Assembly: GCA_002333205.1 (NCBI GenBank)
Contig: DDAD01000157.1
Location: 182,620 to 190,333, forward strand
Direction: 5' to 3'
From: Pedobacter sp. UBA2067
Lineage (GTDB): Bacteria; Bacteroidota; Bacteroidia; Sphingobacteriales; Sphingobacteriaceae
DNA: 7,714 nucleotides
The position numbers and the translations under genes were made by a program. Numbering within the stretch: position 1 is the first letter of the stretch; every line of letters begins with the position of its first letter. Below, in pieces: positions 5,751 through 7,714 of this stretch. The notes beneath the pieces are model-generated. The model was not told the origin of the DNA, did not search any database, and saw nothing but the letters and a program-made list of their open reading frames with translations.

Positions 5751-6311
5751 CTACTCTGCATTAAAAGAATGCAGGTCTGGCTGACTTCTATGGAGAACAT
5801 CTCTATCTCTGGCTATTTCACCACGGTTGACACATTTGATTTTATAACCAGCTCTCTTGCATTTCTCTAAGAAAAGATCACTCGGCGCATTTTTCAAATC
5901 GAGTCTATATTCGTTGCTCTTAGCATTAACAAACAACACGTTGAACTTACCCGCATTGCTTGGAGACAGGCCCTGATGGCTTGAAGTTAGCAGAAGATTG
6001 TACCGCTCTAAAAGATCAATATATTTTTCCATCCAGGTGTTTACTTCCGGTCCATTGTCAATATTTGGGGGGGAAACGATCTTCGCTTCCACTTTAAAAT
6101 CATCAGACACAAACATGCCTGGAAATTCAGTTGAAAAATCATGTTTAATAGCACGCCCAATTCTAAGAATTGTATCTGGCTTAAGTCGCTGTTGTAAAAA
6201 CCAGTTGTAAATGGAACGCCTATTTACGCCCATCATCTTTGCGATATCGGTCAAAGAATGTCCTTCTCTTCTAACCACTTTTTCTACAATTTCTCCGTAG
6301 TGTTCTGACAT
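5751..6311 (-). CDS. Helix-turn-helix regulator with unknown C-terminal domain
   Basis: This is a 186-residue protein with an N-terminal HTH at about 7-55 (GHSLTDIAKMMGVNRRSIYN, then NWFLQQRLKPDTILRIGRAI), in the style of XRE or Fis-like DNA-binding folds. A linker of about 55-90 carries VSPPNID, and a short helix MEKYIDLLERYNLLL may pair subunits. The C-terminal part (about 115-186; FNVLFVNAKSNEYRLDLKN and GYKIKCVNRGEIARDRDV) is a small alpha/beta piece I cannot place. The linker is encoded across a run of seven C on the coding strand (6067-6073). The start at 6311 has an A-rich stretch before it and no Shine-Dalgarno. The large region of inverted repeats upstream may be its own control region. 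It could be a free-standing regulator or the immunity repressor of a decayed element; nothing nearby decides this. Confidence 0.8.
   Translation of the reverse strand: MSEHYGEIVEKVVRREGHSLTDIAKMMGVNRRSIYNWFLQQRLKPDTILRIGRAIKHDFSTEFPGMFVSDDFKVEAKIVSPPNIDNGPEVNTWMEKYIDLLERYNLLLTSSHQGLSPSNAGKFNVLFVNAKSNEYRLDLKNAPSDLFLEKCKRAGYKIKCVNRGEIARDRDVLHRSQPDLHSFNAE
5756..5774. repeat. Inverted repeat CTGCATT-AAAAG-AATGCAG at the HTH gene 3' end
   Basis: A perfect 7-bp inverted repeat with a 5-base loop covers the last codons of the HTH gene, 40 bases past the end of the plus-strand 86-residue gene. It is located as a terminator between convergent genes would be, but there is no T-run on either strand after the stem, so termination is doubtful. 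Confidence 0.4.
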
Positions 6312-6376
6312 TTTAATTTTATTTGTTTATTCAGGTAGATGTTTGTTTTCAATTAGTAGCAAGGGGTATACACATT

Positions 6377-6391
6377 TACTCATTATGAGTA
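6377..6391. promoter_or_regulatory. Palindrome TACTCAT-T-ATGAGTA upstream of the HTH gene
   Basis: A perfect 7-1-7 palindrome lies 66 bases before the HTH gene start. A single central base is hard for an RNA loop but normal for a dimer-binding DNA operator, so a site for the neighbouring HTH regulator is plausible. Confidence 0.45.
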
Positions 6392-6408
6392 GTTTATCTA
6401 CATACTAT

Positions 6409-6423
6409 ACCACACTTTGTGGT
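6409..6423. repeat. Inverted repeat ACCACA-CTT-TGTGGT
   Basis: A perfect 6-3-6 inverted repeat, extendable outward by two pairs if a T-G wobble is allowed. It is the second in the series within the gene-free region and could be an operator or a hairpin. Confidence 0.45.
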
Positions 6424-6473
6424 GTAACTCTACGATATTTGTGTAATATGCGCAGTAAAGGATTCTTGCTACC

Positions 6474-6499
6474 GCTTTGCTATTTGTTATAGCAAAAGC
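6474..6499. repeat. Hairpin TTTGCTAT-TTGTT-ATAGCAAA
   Basis: The core is a perfect 8-bp stem (6476-6483 with 6489-6496) and a 5-base loop. Two more GC pairs (6474-6475 with 6498-6499) form across one bulged A at 6497. It begins two bases after the closing stem of the branched element. No T-run follows on either strand, so it is not a classical terminator. Confidence 0.55.
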
Positions 6500-6515
6500 C
6501 AATCCGCTTCCCCAC

Positions 6516-6532
6516 GGTGTACCAAAAACACC
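6516..6532. repeat. Short hairpin GGTGT-ACCAAAA-ACACC
   Basis: A 5-bp inverted repeat with a 7-base loop, with two more pairs beyond one mismatch (6513-6514 with 6534-6535). It is the last and weakest of the series in this gap. Confidence 0.3.
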
Positions 6533-6761
6533 ATGATTCTACAAAATGGGGTTCGGTTGGAATTGAAAAGAAATTGAAAAAATCCTGCTCTATTAGGAAT
6601 GTAAACGGAAATGTGAAGGGTTGGGAAAAAATTTATTGGAAGGGCGTTATTTCTACTAATTTCTAAATGCTTTACTCATCTATGTCACAACAGACTTCAC
6701 ATTTAACAGCTTTTTAGGCAGCATAATCGGCTCGCTTTTCAAGAATTTAGCATAATGGGCC

Positions 6762-6769
6762 GAATTTTG
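6762..6769 (+). promoter_or_regulatory. Near-consensus -7 element GAATTTTG before the 72-residue gene
   Basis: The plus strand reads GAATTTTG, one mismatch from TAnnTTTG, 28 bases before the ATG at 6798. No clear -33 element is seen. It is a weak candidate. Confidence 0.25.
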
Positions 6770-6797
6770 ACTAAAAACAAGCATCAAACACGATATC

Positions 6798-7016
6798 ATG
6801 ACTGAAATCTTCTTTAAAAACAATATCGGCGAACTTCATAAGATATTATTGCACAATATTGATGGCGCGGAGTTCATCAGAAAGCAAAATAACACTGGTT
6901 TCAATATCCTTTGTGGAATAGAGAACGGGGTAATCTTTTATGCTTCACCTGAATTCAAAATTATTGAAGAAAATATCTCCATGATCCTGATCGATTTGAT
7001 CAGCGAACCTAATTAG
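6798..7016 (+). CDS. Hypothetical protein, 72 residues
   Basis: I do not recognise this protein. It reads MTEIFFKNNIGELHKILLHN, with a likely helix to about 27, then two probable strands (GFNILCGIE and GVIFYASPEF, about 34-53), and a C-terminal hydrophobic helix (EENISMILIDLISEPN). There is no signal peptide or full membrane segment; it is probably a small cytoplasmic alpha/beta protein. It is a single plus-strand gene with a long structured region before it and the sugar-dehydrogenase-like gene converging from the right, 52 bases away. There is no Shine-Dalgarno. Its size and isolation leave open that it is not translated, but the orderly helix/strand pattern supports a real gene. Confidence 0.55.
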   Translation: MTEIFFKNNIGELHKILLHNIDGAEFIRKQNNTGFNILCGIENGVIFYASPEFKIIEENISMILIDLISEPN

Positions 7017-7068
7017 CAGCCTTTTTGGTATATACGTTATCGAAACCGTTCCTGTGTAAAATTCCTAC

Positions 7069-7714
7069 TTACCCCTGTTTCTTCGCAGCTCCATAGCTAA
7101 TCTTGAAGATTGTGCCTTTGATATCATCTGCCACATACAAAGCACCATCAGGGCCTTGAGCTATTCCCATTGGACGGTGCTGGAAAATACCCTTGGCACC
7201 AGCACTCACATCCATGAAATTATCTGCAAATACTTCCCATGGACCAGATGGCTTGCCATTCTTGAATGGTACAAAAGCGACAAGATATCCTTTCTTCAGC
7301 GGTAGCGACTGCCCGTGAAAAACAATAAATGCCCCGTTCTTATATCTTTCCGGAAACATGTTGCCGGTATAAAACAGGAGGTCGTTTGGTGCAAGGTGTG
7401 CAGGGAAATCAGCAACGGGATCAAGGTACTTTTTCTCCACTACCTGCTTTCCATCCCCACCATATTCAGGGGAGACCATTTGCTTGTGTTCGAACGGATC
7501 GTAATAAACATATGGCCATCCGGCATCGGCGCCTTTAGCCAGCTCATACATCGTCTCTGCTGGTAAGGTCCTGTCTTGTTCTTCAGTAAAGATCTTCGGA
7601 AATTTATCATATAGCCCACCGCGTCCATGCTGGGTTGCAAAAAGTGATTTCGAAGCTGGATTCCAATCCATCCCTACCACATTTTTTAGCCCTCTTGCAT
7701 AATGAACCCCATTG
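7069..7714 (-). CDS. PQQ-dependent sugar dehydrogenase-like beta-propeller, C-terminal half
   Basis: The frame is open from the right window edge to a TAA at 7069-7071, giving 214 residues; the N-terminus is outside. A GTG at 7680 could be misread as a start, but the sequence before it (NGVHYARGLKN) continues the domain. Motifs match glucose/sorbosone dehydrogenases of the PQQ beta-propeller class: GVHYARGLKNVVGMDWNP, FATQHGRGGLYD, ELAKGADAGWPYVYYDP, LAPNDLLFYTGNMFPERYKN, IVFHGQSLPLKKGY, and the last blade HRPMGIAQGPDGALYVADD. Such proteins are usually exported and oxidise sugars or other aldoses in the periplasm, passing electrons through PQQ. The substrate cannot be assigned, and many Bacteroidota homologues are uncharacterised; the PQQ-contacting residues may lie outside the window. 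It converges with the 72-residue gene, with no clear terminator in the 52 bases between them. Confidence 0.88.
   Translation of the reverse strand, partial: NGVHYARGLKNVVGMDWNPASKSLFATQHGRGGLYDKFPKIFTEEQDRTLPAETMYELAKGADAGWPYVYYDPFEHKQMVSPEYGGDGKQVVEKKYLDPVADFPAHLAPNDLLFYTGNMFPERYKNGAFIVFHGQSLPLKKGYLVAFVPFKNGKPSGPWEVFADNFMDVSAGAKGIFQHRPMGIAQGPDGALYVADDIKGTIFKISYGAAKKQG

Larger units (their letters stand above)
6356..6472. ncRNA. Possible branched structured element (closing stem plus three hairpins)
   Basis: GTAGCAAG (6356-6363) is the exact complement of CTTGCTAC (6465-6472), closing a 117-base segment. Inside are three hairpins in a row: TACTCA-TTA-TGAGTA (6377-6391), ACCACA-CTT-TGTGGT (6409-6423, extendable by a G-U and an A-T pair), and ATATT-TGTGT-AATAT (6435-6449). 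An additional pair GGTATA (6365-6370)/TATACC (6406-6411) is an alternative fold. The whole can be drawn as a cloverleaf-like RNA on either strand, or as a series of operators in DNA. I recognise no known RNA family, and no promoter for an RNA is evident. An 8-bp closing match could arise by chance in a region of this size. Confidence 0.3.
6312..6797. other. 486-base gene-free region between divergent genes, rich in inverted repeats
   Basis: No reading frame here looks like a protein. The left half (6356-6532) holds a dense series of inverted repeats, listed separately. The right half (6540-6760) shows no strong structure beyond a weak TCCT/AGGA repeat near 6581-6597. A GAATTTTG at 6762-6769, one mismatch from TAnnTTTG, may serve the plus-strand gene at 6798. 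Confidence 0.6.

Noticed and set aside
6312..6797. CRISPR array or tRNA in the repeat-rich gap
   Set aside because: The repeats are single inverted repeats without regular direct repeats and spacers, and no tRNA T-arm (GTTCRANNC) or CCA pattern fits the cloverleaf-like drawing.
7017..7068. Terminator between the converging 72-residue and sugar-dehydrogenase-like genes
   Set aside because: A short T-run (CTTTTTGG) is present but no stable stem precedes it on either strand.
7315..7566. Plus-strand open frames inside the sugar-dehydrogenase-like gene
   Set aside because: They overlap a well-supported minus-strand gene and have no protein-like pattern.

Overview
The window looks like a chromosomal segment of a Bacteroidota bacterium, most likely a soil or freshwater Sphingobacteriales/Cytophagales-type organism. 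I infer this from the protein families, moderate-to-low GC, AT-rich intergenic DNA, mostly absent Shine-Dalgarno sequences, and two exact TAnnTTTG promoter elements of the Bacteroidota type. No database search was possible, so the taxonomic call is inference.

Layout. On the left (1-871, minus) is a luciferase-like flavin-dependent oxidoreductase cut by the window edge. Next is a minus-strand pair: an ammonium channel (amtB, 2044-3411) followed 36 bases later by an outer-membrane beta-barrel porin (973-2007), a plausible ammonium-uptake operon spanning both membranes. The AT-rich leader of amtB holds a 19-bp AT-rich hairpin that overlaps a second, mutually exclusive hairpin. Between amtB and the next operon is a small plus-strand relic that resembles the middle of an NAD(P)-binding epimerase/SDR protein.

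The centre is a compact minus-strand cluster: a Crp/Fnr-type regulator (4832-5401), a secreted GlcG/HbpS-family heme-binding-like protein (4270-4779) and a secreted 5-hydroxyisourate hydrolase (uraH, 3858-4265). The GlcG-like gene carries an in-frame TAA that splits an otherwise intact reading frame just before the conserved LLLLGGGVP motif, so it is a pseudogene, a very recent mutation or a sequencing error. Between the regulator and the GlcG-like gene sits a perfect 8-bp inverted repeat with TTG-N8-CAA geometry, as expected of a Crp/Fnr operator, followed by an exact TAnnTTTG promoter element four bases before the start codon. This suggests a near-leaderless transcript controlled by the neighbouring regulator.

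The right part holds an unknown 86-residue protein (5455-5715, plus), a helix-turn-helix regulator with an extra C-terminal domain (5751-6311, minus), and a 486-base gene-free region with a dense set of inverted repeats (6356-6532) that can be drawn as a branched RNA or read as an operator cluster. Then come an unknown 72-residue protein (6798-7016, plus) and the C-terminal half of a PQQ-dependent sugar dehydrogenase-like beta-propeller (7069 to the right edge, minus).

I did not find a clear large new defence or mobile system. The most unusual items are the broken GlcG-like gene with its Crp-type operator, the structured region upstream of the HTH regulator, and the competing hairpins in the amtB leader.
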